A stretch of DNA of 64,000 nucleotides from Chelonoidis abingdonii (Eukaryota > Chordata > Testudines > Testudinidae). Under the pieces are notes generated by a model. The model saw only the letters and a list, made by a program, of their open reading frames with translations. It had not been told where the DNA came from and made no database searches. The stretch lies in assembly GCF_003597395.2 (NCBI RefSeq), contig NC_133769.1, forward strand, positions 175,898,887 to 175,962,886, read 5' to 3'. Both the position numbers and the translations under genes were made by a program. This document shows, piece after piece, positions 36,901 to 48,944 of the stretch (positions within the stretch are counted from its first letter, which is position 1; each line of letters begins with the position of its first letter).

Positions 36901-38985
36901 AAAGGAGTTTTTGTACCTGAGTGGCTGGAGTTGGCTATTTTTAAATCACCCATATGATTCTATCTATTTAAAAAGGAGAAGAAAAACACTGTCCGTGCCA
37001 CCTTCCCTCTACCCTCTGTAAGGAATGCATTGGCACAGAGCCACACTGGCCTTTGGCACTATAAGATGATAGAAGTTCCAGATCCTGGCATACACTCAAA
37101 CTTAGCCAACTCCCCAGAAGGATTACCAGATGTATACAATGTAAGAACCACTTTACAGCCTTTTGCAACTCCCTGGCACTTATTCACAGGATACCATCTC
37201 TACCTATACTTTTACTTAAACATCATTAAAGCATTTGAATCCTCTCATATTCCACTTCACGGCTCACAACTGCCTTGAGAATAGAAGGCTGCTACTGCTA
37301 CTGACATAACCTACACAATTCTGTGTAGAAATGATGCACGCTACATCCTGAAGATACGCATCCAGCTTTTCCTCTGCCTCACATGAGAGGTTAGAAAACA
37401 GCTCCGTCACACCTCTCAAACTAATTCACACAGGTCCTCGTATCAAACATACCTTTAGCAAGCAGGCACAACCACTGTCTCCACCATTTCATGTCAGTAC
37501 ATCTAACACAATGACTGCACCTGGAGCCTATGCAAATAATTCCTGTTGTCTGCCAGTTCCAGAGGAACAGAATGAAATGGCATCAGCAACTCTTCCCCCT
37601 GCCTTCCCCCTTTAATAGTGTTAGATGGAATCCTGAACATGACGGGGCATTCTGCCATCCCAGTTAGAAGGCAGCTAATGAGCTCCACTGGGCTCAACCA
37701 GTGCTAACTAGAAACAGCTGCAGAGCTTGTGCCCCATGAAGGAAGCGTGCTTAAGAGGGAGAAATCTTCACAGGCAGAGGTGCAATGAGGAGGAAAGCTG
37801 CTGTGTGGCAGAGTTAACTGACTCTTGCAGCAGAATTGCTAAGAGGAAGACTGCTGGTAAACATCCACTGACAAGAAGGACTCACCAGACCAGGTACAAA
37901 CCAATCACTGCAGGGAGGGGTAGAAGATTAAATACAGCTAAACCCAAGGTCAGAGTTAATCACCAAAAAAAAGGCAGATCTCTAGACATACTCTTAAAGG
38001 AAAACTTGACTGATTGTCCCCTTAATTGGAAGGTCCCTAGGCCTATGAATCTGGAAAGACTGGAATAAGAATCCCAAAGGGGTAATGGACTTTGGAAGGG
38101 AAAGGGATTCCGAAAATGCCCAAGGGGAATCGGGTAAAAGCCCAGCCTGTCTCATTTAGGTAAAAGTGAAGGGGTAGTAAAAGAAGCAGAAGAGCTTGTC
38201 CATCTCAGCAACTGTGGGGCAGGCAGAGTAAAGGTATGTGTGGGCATAATGGGCATTGCTGAAGGAAGGCAGACTTAAGACTGCATAGTAGGCTAGCTTA
38301 ACCATGTATTGCCTGGTTTTCAGCAGTTTCTTAGGGGTTTCAGCAGTTTCTTGCACAGCTCAGCATTCTGCAAGGGGATTACATGCCACCTCACAACCTC
38401 AACTCTGCATTAACACAGTTTTTGCCATTGAATACTCTACAAATATGGCTGCTTTCAGCCCAGAAATGCTCCAACATGCTTTACTTTTGACAGGAGTCAA
38501 TAAAACTATCATTGATATGCACCCACATCTGATGCGAAATGTCAGCTATGTACAAATACTGTATATTGTACAAGTACACAATAACATTACACAAAAGTTA
38601 GATAGGAGTACATTATTTAATTGGAAAACAAAACATTGGACAGAATGTAATTGATGATTTGGAAATTTAACCAGGAAATCAAAGTTAATAATGCCTCTGC
38701 TCTTACAAAGGTTTCATTGACTCTTTAACGGCCAAAGAGTTCGATTTTTATATCCTATCCAAAAGACAGCATTTCCAGCAGCCCATTGCCACATTAACAG
38801 CATAATAAACCATTTGTTCAATATTGACTTGGAAGAAAGCATGTCCCTTATTGAATTGCCAACATTACTTCTGGCAACAACCTAGATTCTGAAATAAGCT
38901 TGGAGGTTGCATATCACTGGGAGTTTTACTACTGAGTTCAATGGAAGCAGAATCGGGATTTACTCAGCAGGTCGTATCCTTCTTA
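36901..38985. other. Anonymous sequence
   Basis: No gene is recognised. The 113-codon open stretch at 37727-38068 is Lys/Arg-rich, has no domain I know and shows no flanking splice or repeat structure I can defend. Confidence 0.4.
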
Positions 38986-39279
38986 GGGCTTGTCTACATT
39001 ACCCACCGGATCAGCAGGCAGCAATCAATCCAGCGGGGGTCTATTTATCGCGTCTAGTAAAGACACAATAAATCAACTGCTGAATGCTCTCCCGTCAATT
39101 CTGGTACTCTACCACAACGAGGAGCACAGACATAGTCGACGGGAGAGCATCAGCTGTCAACATACTGCAGTGAAGACACTGCGGTAAGTAGATTTAAGTA
39201 CGTCAACTTCAGCTACACTATTCATGTAGCTGAAGTTGTGTATCTTAGATCGACCCCACATGGTAGTGTAGACAAGCCC
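38986..39279. mobile_element. Harbinger-like MITE (GGGCTTGTCTACA ends)
   Basis: The ends are GGGCTTGTCTACATT and AGTGTAGACAAGCCC. Flanks TTA (left) and TCA (right) fit a 3-bp duplication with one change. A strong internal stem is formed by CAACTTCAGCTAC and GTAGCTGAAGTTG (about 39205-39238). A second pair, CTCTCCCGTC and GACGGGAGAG, lies near 39090 and 39140. It has no coding capacity. Confidence 0.75.
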
Positions 39280-42200
39280 TCAATATGGTGGGGGAAAAAT
39301 CACAGCTTATTGTGGTAGAGCTTCAGTCCAAACTGTCTTTTATGTTAAATTGACTATGATCAGAAGAAATTTGCAAAAGGAGGATAATGGCTTTACCAAA
39401 AAAAAAAAAAAAAAAGGGGGGGGGGGGAAGAAGCAAAAGTGAAGAAAAACCATGTAGAAAGCTACTGACAGCTAACTTTCTCTTTGCCTCCCTACACAGG
39501 GCTTCTCAATGCCTTTACTTCTGTCCATGTATTGCCACAATGGAGTTAGAGACTAGACCATGTAACCCATGAAATTTGGAGAATTCATTGTGAACTACTA
39601 TGCTATTTTCAATTTGCACAGTTACCAGGTTGAATATAAACAACAAAATCCTTTTGCTTTGGGCAGTAAGACCGTATTCCTCTATCATGGCCAGTTTGGA
39701 CGTACAAAGATGGCAGTGAATGGAATGGCTACAAAGTGATTAATAGCTACCCAACAGCTATTTGCTCAGCTAACATTGGTTATGATTCAGTATTTCTGAA
39801 TATACTTTACATACCCACATTTGAACCTCTCAGCTATTATGTTACCACTGTATCAAACTCACAAATGGCTATAAGAATTTCTAAGTTTACTGCCAACAGA
39901 AATAAGAAAATATCCAGGTTTAGAGGTAGGACATTCTATATATATCCTACATCAATATGTTCCAATCCTGACCTGGAAAAAATGATATTTCCATTTCTTT
40001 GGCATCTTAGACTGATAGCAAGGGTGTCAATTAGTGCTAGTTTTCATTGTATTTGTATACTAGATTTGTATTTACTGGGAACTGGGCTGAGACTATCAAA
40101 TTAATTTTATACAGAGCACCTAACCATGAGATGGTAAAAACTTTTATTCACTAATGAATTGGCTGGCATTGAATCAGAAAGCTAGAGATGGAAGGCTTTG
40201 GATTCCATTTACAGTAGACTGAAATATCAGGACCCTCATACTAACATCTGATGATGGGGTGGAGAAGCGGTGCAGAATTTAGGGTTTAAATGAAGTGCGG
40301 AAAAGCACTTGTTTTTTTCTATCCCAAATCTTTTCAAGCTAAAGTAGGGAAAACTGGTATTTTAAGGTGACTACTGTGAATGTTCTGTCTACCTTCTAGG
40401 ACAGAAAGTGAAATCTTCAATTCACAGGGGAAAAAAAGTCAATCACTGACAACTTACTAAGCATTAACATGTATCATATACATAGTACTTTGCACTGTTC
40501 AGTTATTAGGAAGAGCTGTGTGGCTAATGCTTTCCAGCCAAAGATAAGTAAGTGCCATTTAGATGTTACTAACCAAATACTTTGCACAAATGTATGAGAA
40601 GTGTGTAACAGCACAAAAGCCTATGTAGAAGAAAATATTTACCCATTTTACAGTGTTTCTTATTTCGGGAGCAGGGTCTCCAGAACATTCTATAATTGTT
40701 TTCTTTTATAGAAGGACTAAACAGCTGCACTTTTTTGTTAACTGTTTTGAAAACCCAAGCATCATAAATAAGCCAGTCATATGGATTAAAATAAAACCAA
40801 ATCTTTCAATATCCACTTCATTTAGAAGACTCTTGTTTATTTCCAATGTATGACCAGACTTCTGATAAATAACTTTCTCCAGCAATGTGATACCTTGTAA
40901 ATCTTGAGTAGAAAGCTGTCACAACACATTTGCCACTACAAAATTACCTGATGCCATACTTAATGACATCTTTCCTGATTAGGTGCTTCTTCAGAGTCAG
41001 CCTTCTTATGGGTTGTTGAAGTTTTTGTTCTGACAAGAATGTTCAAATTACTTTTAATATGATTGGGAACCAAGGTGAAGTACTATAACTCACATTTAGA
41101 AGAGGGATTAGTATAGCAATTTGTTCAGCTGAAGCATAATGAACCTGCATTTTTGGCAGCTGAAGCTTATAAAACTACTGTTCCTTAAAAATGTCTTGTG
41201 AAGCAAGAGAGGCAGACAGTTTCCTCTGTTTTTTATTAGGGATGAGTGAACATCTACATGGCTGAGTGATTCAGTTCAGATAAGCATGCAAATGTTCAGA
41301 TGGAGGTTCAAACCTTGTCTGAACCACATGTGTCTGCAAAAACCAGGCTGAAACCATATGACAGAAATCTTCTCTCAGAAAGTTTATGGCACCTTGCTGC
41401 TTAGGGTCAGGCCAGATACACAGCAGGAATATCTTTCTTGATAGATTTTTAGCTTTAGAGTTGTATTCTTCTTCAAGGAAAATAAAGTTATTCAGACATA
41501 TTCTAACCTCTTTAAAAGGTTCAGTTCAGATTCAGTTTGAGTCCTGGACAAAAGTTCAGGGTTTTGTTTTGGTTTGGTTTTTTGGTAGCTTTCTGAACAG
41601 GTTCACCCATATTTAATCTTCATCTGTAACCTTTTAAGAGGTCACATACCATGGCCTGTTGCAAATCAAACAAAAATATAAAAAATTGGGAGGATACTGA
41701 AATGAAACTTCCAAAAGGCATTTACTAGATAGATCTGGTTTATGGAATATTGTAAAACTAACCTTTGACAATATACAGGAGATTTGTGATTAATATACAA
41801 ATTTAAGCAAACTTGAGAGTGAGTGAGCTATTTTGTCCCTTTGAGATTAGCCCATTTTAAACATGTAGTTCCATTTTTTTCCAGAGCCAGAAAATCCTTT
41901 TTGAGTGACCCTCTTGCTTTCTTTTTAGACATTTACCCATAAACCTCCTTTCAGAAAGCTGTTTGCTAAGGAAAATGAAGTGCTTCATTTTATGGGCTCA
42001 GACAGTATTGGGGACTGATGGAGGGTGTGTATGTAGGTTCCTTTTTCTGAATGCCCTCTGTTCCTACTTTCCATGTCTAACAAAAATAATTAACTAAGGC
42101 TTCATTATCCATACTAGTTGATATTTTGTGTACGAGATGGTACACTTCAATTGTAGCTTAAATGTCATTTTTCTTAACTTGTATGGATTAAAGTTCTTTA

Positions 42201-42290
42201 GTCCATCATTTTAACCCCTTTACTTTAATGCCAAGATCAATAAATCTGACCTTCTCTGCACTGTTGTTTTTATAAATGCCAAAATCCTTT
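39280..42290. other. Anonymous sequence
   Basis: No gene is recognised. Includes an A-run followed by a G-run at 39399-39428. The 122-codon open frame at 39736-40104 has no recognisable domain. 41230-41640, with repeated TTCAGTTCAGA words, may be an old dispersed repeat. Confidence 0.4.
39399..39428. repeat. Poly-A / poly-G run
   Basis: About 17 A residues are followed directly by about 12 G residues. Confidence 0.9.
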
Positions 42291-42294
42291 TTTT

Positions 42295-42860
42295 TAGAGG
42301 GTGGGGAGAAGAGGGGCTAAAGAATTATACTTGAAACTAGATGGGCAGACAATGCAACATTTCAAATATCTAGGTTCCAGAATCCAGAGAAATGGGGAAA
42401 TGGAAGACAATATTAGAATGAAGCTAATAAATGCGTGGCTCAAAAGGAGAGAGAGAAATGTTGTGGTATGTGACAGAAAGACACTAGTAAGATTAAAATG
42501 GAAAGTCTATAAAACTGTGGTCCATCCAGTTTTAATGTGTGGTGCTGAATGTTGGGCAACAAAGAAGAAACACAAGCACATGAATTGATCCACAGAAATG
42601 AGAATGTTGAGATGGATGTTGGAGTAAGCAAGAAATACCAGGTGAGGACTGTATATGTTAGAGACATGCTCAAAGTAACACTCATAAATGAAAAAATGAG
42701 GGAGTGCAGGCTCAGATGGCATGGGCATGTAAAGCATTGTCCTGACCTCCATATGAGTAAGAGTCTAACAAATCAAAGAAGAAGAGAGTCGAACCCAAGA
42801 AGAAGTGGTGGGATGTCATATAGGAAGACATATTAGTATGTGCGGTGATAGATGATATGA
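42295..42860 (+). mobile_element. RTE-clade LINE fragment (RT C-terminus)
   Basis: Translation gives HFKYLGSRIQRNGEMEDNI, then LKWKVYKTVVHPVLMCGAEC followed by WA. Further on, in shifted frames, it gives RMLRW and MRECRLRWHGHVK (about 42690-42730). This series is the C-terminal region of RTE-type reverse transcriptases. The catalytic RT core, the endonuclease and the 3' tail are not present. At least two frameshifts interrupt it. Related sequence may extend slightly on both sides. Confidence 0.75.
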
Positions 42861-43663
42861 CATTGAACAAAGAACTTTGGAGGAAGAGTACTTGACACAG
42901 CAGATCTAATTTGATGAGATTAACACAAGGAAGAAGAATATCCCTTCCCCAGTGCACTGACTAGAAGCAAGAGCCCTTTAAATGGGACCAGACTGGCACA
43001 TTGTCTAATGTCAGTATGACTTCCTTCGATTTATATTAGTCTGCTCTTGCAGTGGGTCTGAATATTGTCCTTGTTTTCCATAATTTTGTTTGTTTGCTTT
43101 GTAGACATTTGAGGTGTTTGAAAACAGCCCAACTTAAAAAAAATACAGCCACAGTATTGCAATTATGGTCTTTTCCATCTTGCGTTTCCCATTTTTTAAA
43201 ATTAGACTTTTAAACTTGCCATTAACTATACATTTTCCAATACTGTGTGTGAGATAAATGCACAAATCCTAGTCATTATTTTTGCAAATCCTTTAAGAAA
43301 TATAGAATGTCCTCCCTGAAAGTGATAAACAGGATTTTGCCTAAAACAGGCAATTGTAATCCAGTAGAATTTACATTGCCAGGTACCCTTTATCTAATCC
43401 ATTTAGTCCATCAGCAAGCAACCTTTAACACAGTGTCATCTCCATATGTTCTCTGCTAAAACACTAATGAACAGAACACAGATGATCCAGAGCTATTGTG
43501 GCAGGACTGTGTCAGACGATTTTATTTGTAGGTATTATGAGCCACATAGGTACATGTGCCAGAAACATTCTCAATGCACCTTGTGTGCAGAGGCAAGGGT
43601 GGCTTGATGTTTGTGGGCTACCAGGACTGCTCTTTCTTGTGGCAGTGAATAGTGTCTTCTATG
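42861..43663. other. Anonymous sequence
   Basis: Nothing is recognised apart from the approach to the 198-bp direct repeat. 43060-43400 is plain AT-rich sequence. Confidence 0.4.
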
Positions 43664-43861
43664 GAGCCATACCATAGGTCGGGTTTGCTAAAGCGGATTG
43701 TATTCCAGCCCTTATCTCAGCATGCCCCTATGTCTACAAAGAGCAGGAGGGGAATCCTCAGTTGCTGTCTTGGGGCTGCTTTTAGTTCCCTTTGTGCCAC
43801 TACAGAGTGGCAGAGTTAATAGGCCTGTAGATATATGTATGGTGCCTTTTCAAGCGAATAG
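43664..43861 (+). repeat. 198-bp direct repeat, left copy
   Basis: This stretch (GAGCCATACCATAGG to CAAGCGAATAG) recurs at 45001-45198 with no indel and about four substitutions counted by eye (GAGCC/GAGTC, ATGTC/ATGCC, GCTGC/GCTCC, AGATA/GGTAT). The two copies flank an LTR fragment. Confidence 0.9.
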
Positions 43862-45000
43862 ATAGGTAAGGTAAGGGTTAAGTTTCTTTTACCTGGAAAG
43901 GGTAACCAAACACCTGACCAGAGGACCAATCAGAGAACTGGATTGTTTAAAGTCAGGGGCGGGAATTTGGATACTCGGGGTCTTTTTTGTTTTCTCGGCT
44001 GTGAGTAAACAAGGTTTCCTCCTAACTCCTTCTTATTTCAAATATTATACCAAAAGTCTGTGAGTACAAAGGAACACCCAAAGCAAGTCGGCTATGAGGA
44101 GCTTTGGGTTGTACGAATAGATGTGGATGGCTGTGTCTTTTGTTGTTTTCTCGGCTGTGAGTTAACAAGCTTCCTCCTAACTGCATCTTATCTCCAAGTG
44201 TCTCCTACACATCTGTGAGTACAAAGGAACCCCAAGCAATTCGGCTATGAGGAGCTTTGGGTTGTATTTACATGTATGTGGATTGGTTGGACTGGTTTAA
44301 TCGGGCTATCTTTTAAATCAGACTGTTTCTTCATATTTTCTTATAAGCAAGAGCCTGTATTGAGTTTCTTAATGCAAGATTATTGTTTTATATTTTCTTT
44401 CTTTTTTTATATAAACTTTTCTTTTAAAACGTGTGGAAGTTTCTTTTCCTAGCGAGGCAAAGGGAAGGGAAAAGCCAGGCTGTGGGCTATTTTCCTATTG
44501 CTTTCAGGGAAAGAGCAGGCTACGGGGAAAGAGAAAAAGAATCACCTCTGTATCAGGTACCTGTCTCCCTCACGGGAAGGCAGGCACGGGGAAAGGCAAA
44601 GCCAAGCTGTTGGCATTTTGCATCTCAATTGTCCTGAGGGTAGAGAACGCTTATCTCTTGGGAAGCAGAGAAACCGGTTTCTTGATACTCGCAGGCTAGA
44701 CCAAGAGGCAAGCCTGGGAAGGGGGGGGGAAGGGATTTTCTCCCCTGCTTTTAGCATCCAAGGCATTTGGAATCTGGGTGTCCCCCCAAGGGAGGGTTGG
44801 GGACACCAGAGAGAGGAAAGGGGGGATCAGGCCCCATCAATTCCTGATCTGGTGGCAGCGAGAATATCCAAGCTGGTAGTGAGCTTGGGGGGAGTTCAGG
44901 TAAGCCCCCAGATTTTGGACGCAAAAGTCTAGGTTTGGGACAGGACCAGATTGTGGACGCTAAAGTTCAAGTCTGGGACTGGGAGGCTAGATTACCACAG
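43862..45000 (+). mobile_element. LTR fragment, about 1.14 kb, between the direct repeats
   Basis: The first 100 bp (GGGTTAAGTTTCTTTTACCTG, AACCAAACACCTGACCAGAG, GACCAATCAG) match the LTR start at 63885-64000. The right end reads GGACGCTAAAGTTCAAGTCT and closes ATTACCACAG, as expected for the degenerate LTR terminus. The terminal TGTCATAAAC seen in the other copy is missing on the left. Candidate promoter parts are GACCAATCAG (CCAAT box) and TATATAAA at 44408-44415. It lacks internal coding sequence. The family matches an LTR I associate with turtles. Confidence 0.7.
43983..44290 (+). repeat. About 156-bp tandem duplication inside the LTR
   Basis: TTTTCTCGGCTGTGAGT, TCCTCCTAACT, TGTGAGTACAAAGGAAC and CGGCTATGAGGAGCTTTGGG occur twice, offset by about 156 bp (for example 43995 and 44151). 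The copies have diverged by substitutions and short indels, so this duplication is older than the 198-bp repeat. Confidence 0.8.
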
Positions 45001-45198
45001 GAGTCATACCATAGGTCGGGTTTGCTAAAGCGGATTGTATTCCAGCCCTTATCTCAGCATGCCCCTATGCCTACAAAGAGCAGGAGGGGAATCCTCAGTT
45101 GCTGTCTTGGGGCTCCTTTTAGTTCCCTTTGTGCCACTACAGAGTGGCAGAGTTAATAGGCCTGTAGGTATATGTATGGTGCCTTTTCAAGCGAATAG
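45001..45198 (+). repeat. 198-bp direct repeat, right copy
   Basis: It is the right partner of 43664-43861. Sequence after 45198 (GTAAAACTGAAAG) is unrelated to the LTR, so the original locus probably read straight from CAAGCGAATAG into GTAAAACTG. Confidence 0.9.
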
Positions 45199-47363
45199 GT
45201 AAAACTGAAAGTGATCCCACCAATGAACCATTGCTGCCCCAGCCACTCCCAGCTCTACAACCGCTCAAAACCTAGCTTATTATGGGCAGAAGATCTGGCC
45301 CTACATTATGAGTGATATGTATTTTCATAACATTTTTAATACATAAGATACTATGCATCAAATACAAGCTATTTTTCTAAGGCAACATCAAGAGAATTTT
45401 TTCTCCTGATTCTTTGGCCTCATTTGACCCCTTCTTAAGTATCTGTACCAGCTTCCCACGTAAAGTTACAAACTTTTCCCTCTGCCATTCTCAGAGACCA
45501 AATCTCTGATCTCCCCGCCTACCTCGTATGCTCAGAAAAGCTCCCTGCTTAACTTACTATATATGACAAGGCTTCTTCAAAGAAGCCACCTGTTCTATGA
45601 AGTATTCCTATTGGAGAGATCATGTGTTGTTCTCTTGTTTGTTTTGCATGTAATAATTGAAATTTTATAATTTTAACTGTGGAAAGTAATTTTTAAATAG
45701 TTAAGATTAGTAAAGACAGATTAATTCAAAGCAATACTAGGATATTAAAATCACTCCAAAATTGCATGTGAAAGTGAGGAAATTCATGATTAAAATTGTT
45801 TACAAGTTTAACTCTCCCCCTCCCCCCCATATCCCTGTCCCTCAACTCTAACTTTACCCCAAAGAGCCATATGAGTATACATACTATATAAAAGATGCCT
45901 ACCTTGAGCATTAGGTGGGATTTTCTAAGGCAGGGATTCTCAACCTTTTTCTTTCTGAGCCCACCCCCAACACACTATAAAAACTCCAAAGCCTCCCAGT
46001 GCTGCACCAACTGTTTCTGCATATAAAAACCAGGGCCAGCATTAGGTGGTAGCAAGCAAGGCAGTTGGGGTCCCCATAAAGCTCAGATGCTCAAGCTTTG
46101 GCTTCTGCCCAAGGTGACAGGGCTGGGAGCCCCAGGTTTCAGCCCCACACACCGGGGCTTCAGCTTTCTGCACTAACACTGGCCCTGCTTGGCAGCCCCC
46201 CTGAAACCTGCTCGCAGCCCACCATGGGGCCCCGAGACCATGGTTGAGAACTGCTGTTTTAAGGCATCTGAGTAATTTAGGAACTCAAGTCCCACTAATG
46301 TCACTGGATTACAGTAGTATAAGTGAGAACAATCAGACCTCAGGTGGGGTATACATGTACCACACAAAGATAGACAGAGAAGGAATTCATTAACTTCTCA
46401 TGAAACCAGACAGAAGACCTGCCCCAGGTTGGAGAAGCTGTTCAGCTTGTCACCCAGATTCACACAGGCTAAAATGTAAAGGGGGAATCTGTGAGGGAGA
46501 TGTTAGAAGGAAGTGTTTTGTTTACCAATGTACAGAGACAACAGAGTTAGGGACTTTCAGTATTACCACTTCCAAGAATTTAAAAATCATAAGCCACCCC
46601 TACTCCATGAGATTTTTTTTCTTTAATGTTTTGGGTTGTTTTTTTTTCCTGCTGGTTTTTGAGCAGTAGAGTTCTCATTTTTGAAACTTTTCTCTGCAAT
46701 CATGAAGACTAGAAATCTCTTTCTCTCTTTTTTTTTAAAGCACCTGAGATTCTGACAATCATCTGACTTCAGGAACTGGGGCTCTAAGAAAAACACCAAA
46801 TATCATGAGACTTGCGATTAAGTCACAAGAACTGGTAGCGCTATAGCTCCAGTGTCTGATCCTGAAAGAGACTGATTTATTTCTAACTGAGAATGCTTAC
46901 TCCTCTTAGTTGAAAAAGATAGCAACAAGGAGGCTTAAATAGTCAGGCTTAATTTGGGACCTGGAGACTCTGGGAATTGGACTGCTTTGTGTCTGCTACA
47001 AAGTAGAACTTCGTGTTAGAAATTCGCAGGTAAGACTGTTCATTTTCCTTTCATTCTCATTTCCTCTCTTTAAACTGATCCTACCTAGATTTGGCATTGG
47101 GATCAGTGGAAAAACAGCTGAACAATGCTTTGGTTTCCATCATTGTGCAACAGCCAGAATAGCTGAGTTCTGTCCAGGAAGTCTGGTGCACTGAAGAGGT
47201 GCTCTTTGACACATCCTTTATTTTTGGATGAGACATCCCAGCCCAGGCCACCTTCATACAAGGCCCAAGAGGTGTAATACATACCCGGGCCTAAAATTCC
47301 ACACAGTCTCACCTTGGTAGCTCAGAATTTCTATAGTAAAGTCAGAAAATATAATATTTGGAC
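45199..47363. other. Anonymous sequence with one hAT MITE
   Basis: No gene is recognised. It contains the hAT MITE at 45931-46256. The 46600-46760 part has T-runs. Confidence 0.45.
45931..46256. mobile_element. hAT MITE, 326 bp
   Basis: The ends are CAGGGATTCTCAACC and GGTTGAGAACTGCTG, inverted copies with few mismatches. The flanks TTCTAAGG (45923-45930) and TTTTAAGG (46257-46264) agree at seven of eight bases. The internal sequence is GC-rich with no ORF of note. Confidence 0.85.
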
Positions 47364-48944
47364 TAGGGCTGCCGATTAATCTCAGTTAACTCATGCAATT
47401 AGCTAAAAAATTAATTGCAATTAATCTCATTGTTAAACAATACCAATTGAAATTTATTTAATATTTTTGGACATTTTTCTACATTTTCAAATTTATTGAT
47501 TTCGATTATAACACAGAATACAAAGTGTACAGTGCTCACTTTATACTACTATTTTTGATTACAAATACTTGCACTGTAAAAATGAAAATAGCATTTTTAA
47601 ATTCACCTCATACAAGTACAGTAGTGCAATCTCTTTATCATGAAATGTAGGGTGTTTTGTTTTTTTTTGTTACATAACTGAACTCAAAACCAAAACAATG
47701 TAAAACTTTAGAGGCTGCAAGTCCACTTAGTCCTACTTCTTGTTCATCCAATCGCTAAGAGAAGCAACTTTGTTTACATTTACGGGAGATAATGCTGCTT
47801 ACTTCGTAATTACAATGTCACCTGAAAGTGAGAACAGGCATTTGCATGGCACTGTTGTAGCTGGTGTCGCAAGATATTTATATGCCAGATGTGCTAAAGA
47901 TTCATATGCCTCTTCATATTTCGACCATCATTTCAGAGGACATGCTTCCATGCTGATTAGGCTAGTTAAAAAAATAATGTGTTAATTAAATTTGTGACTG
48001 AACTCATTGGGGGAGAACTGAATTTATCCTGTTTTATTTTATACACACTCTGCCATGTTATAGCAGTCTCAGATGATGACCCAGGACATGTTGTTCATTT
48101 TAAGAACACTTTTACTGCAAATTTGGCAAAATGCAAAGAAGATACCAATGCAAAATTTCTAAAGATAGCTACAACACTCAACCTAAGATTTAAGAATCTG
48201 AGTACCTTCCAAAATCTGAGAGGGATGAGGTTGGGAGCATGCTTTCAGAAGTCTTAAAAGAGCAATACTCTGATGCAGAAACTACAGAACCCAAACCATC
48301 GAAAAAGAAAATCAATCTTCTGCTGGTGGCATCTGACTCAGATGATGAAAACGAACATGTGTCAGTCCTCACTGCTTTGGATTTTATCAAGCAGAACCAG
48401 TCATCAGCACGGACATGTCCTCTGGAATGATGGTTGAAGCATGAAGGGACATATGAATCTTTAGCACATCTGGTATAAAAATACTTTGCAACTCCGGCTA
48501 CAATAGTGCCATGCAAACACCTGCTCTCACTTTCAGGTGATGTAAACAAGAAGCGGGCAACATTATATCCCGCAGATGTAAATAAACTTGTTGGTCTGAG
48601 CGATTGGCTGAACAAGAAGTAGGATTGATTAGACTTGTAGGCTCTAAAGTTTTACATTGTTTTATTTTTGAATATGGGGGGGTTGTACGTAATTCTAAAT
48701 TTGTAAGTTCAACTTTCATGATAAAGAGATTACGCTACAGTACTTGTATTAGGTGAATTGAAAAATATTACTATTGTTTTTTACAGAGTAAATATTTGTA
48801 ATAGAAATAAAGTGAGCACTGTGGTAATTGAAATCAATATATTTGAAAATGTAGAAAACATCAAAAATATTTAAATAAATGGTATTATATTATTGTTTAA
48901 TCACATGATGAATCACATTTTTTTTTAATCTCTTGACAGTCCTA
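47364..48944 (+). mobile_element. hAT element with about 550-bp terminal inverted repeats
   Basis: It begins TAGGGCTGCCGATTAATC and ends in a mirror form, TCTTGACAGTCCTA. The flanks ATTTGGAC and ATTTGAAT agree at six of eight positions, as for a hAT duplication. The left arm (to about 47955) is the inverse of the right arm (from about 48410), so the left end carries an antisense copy of the transposase 3' end. The middle and right side code for a hAT transposase remnant. Confidence 0.8.
48085..48622 (+). pseudogene. hAT transposase C-terminal remnant
   Basis: The frame reads VVHFKNTFTANLAKCKEDTN, then FLKIATTLNLRFKNL, then an acidic SDSDDENEHV stretch, then WLKHEGTYESLAHL. It then gives the hAT dimerisation region: HLLSLSGDVNKKRATL and VNKLVGLSDWLNKK, ending at TAG 48620-48622. 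hAT transposases excise and insert elements as multimers through this C-terminal region. One Trp codon before WLKHEG has become TGA, and a TAA follows HLV, so it is inactive. The N-terminal zinc finger and the DDE core start are missing. Confidence 0.75.

Noticed and set aside
37727..38068. 113-codon Lys/Arg-rich open frame
   Set aside because: No domain, no clear exon structure and no known element motif; length alone is not enough.
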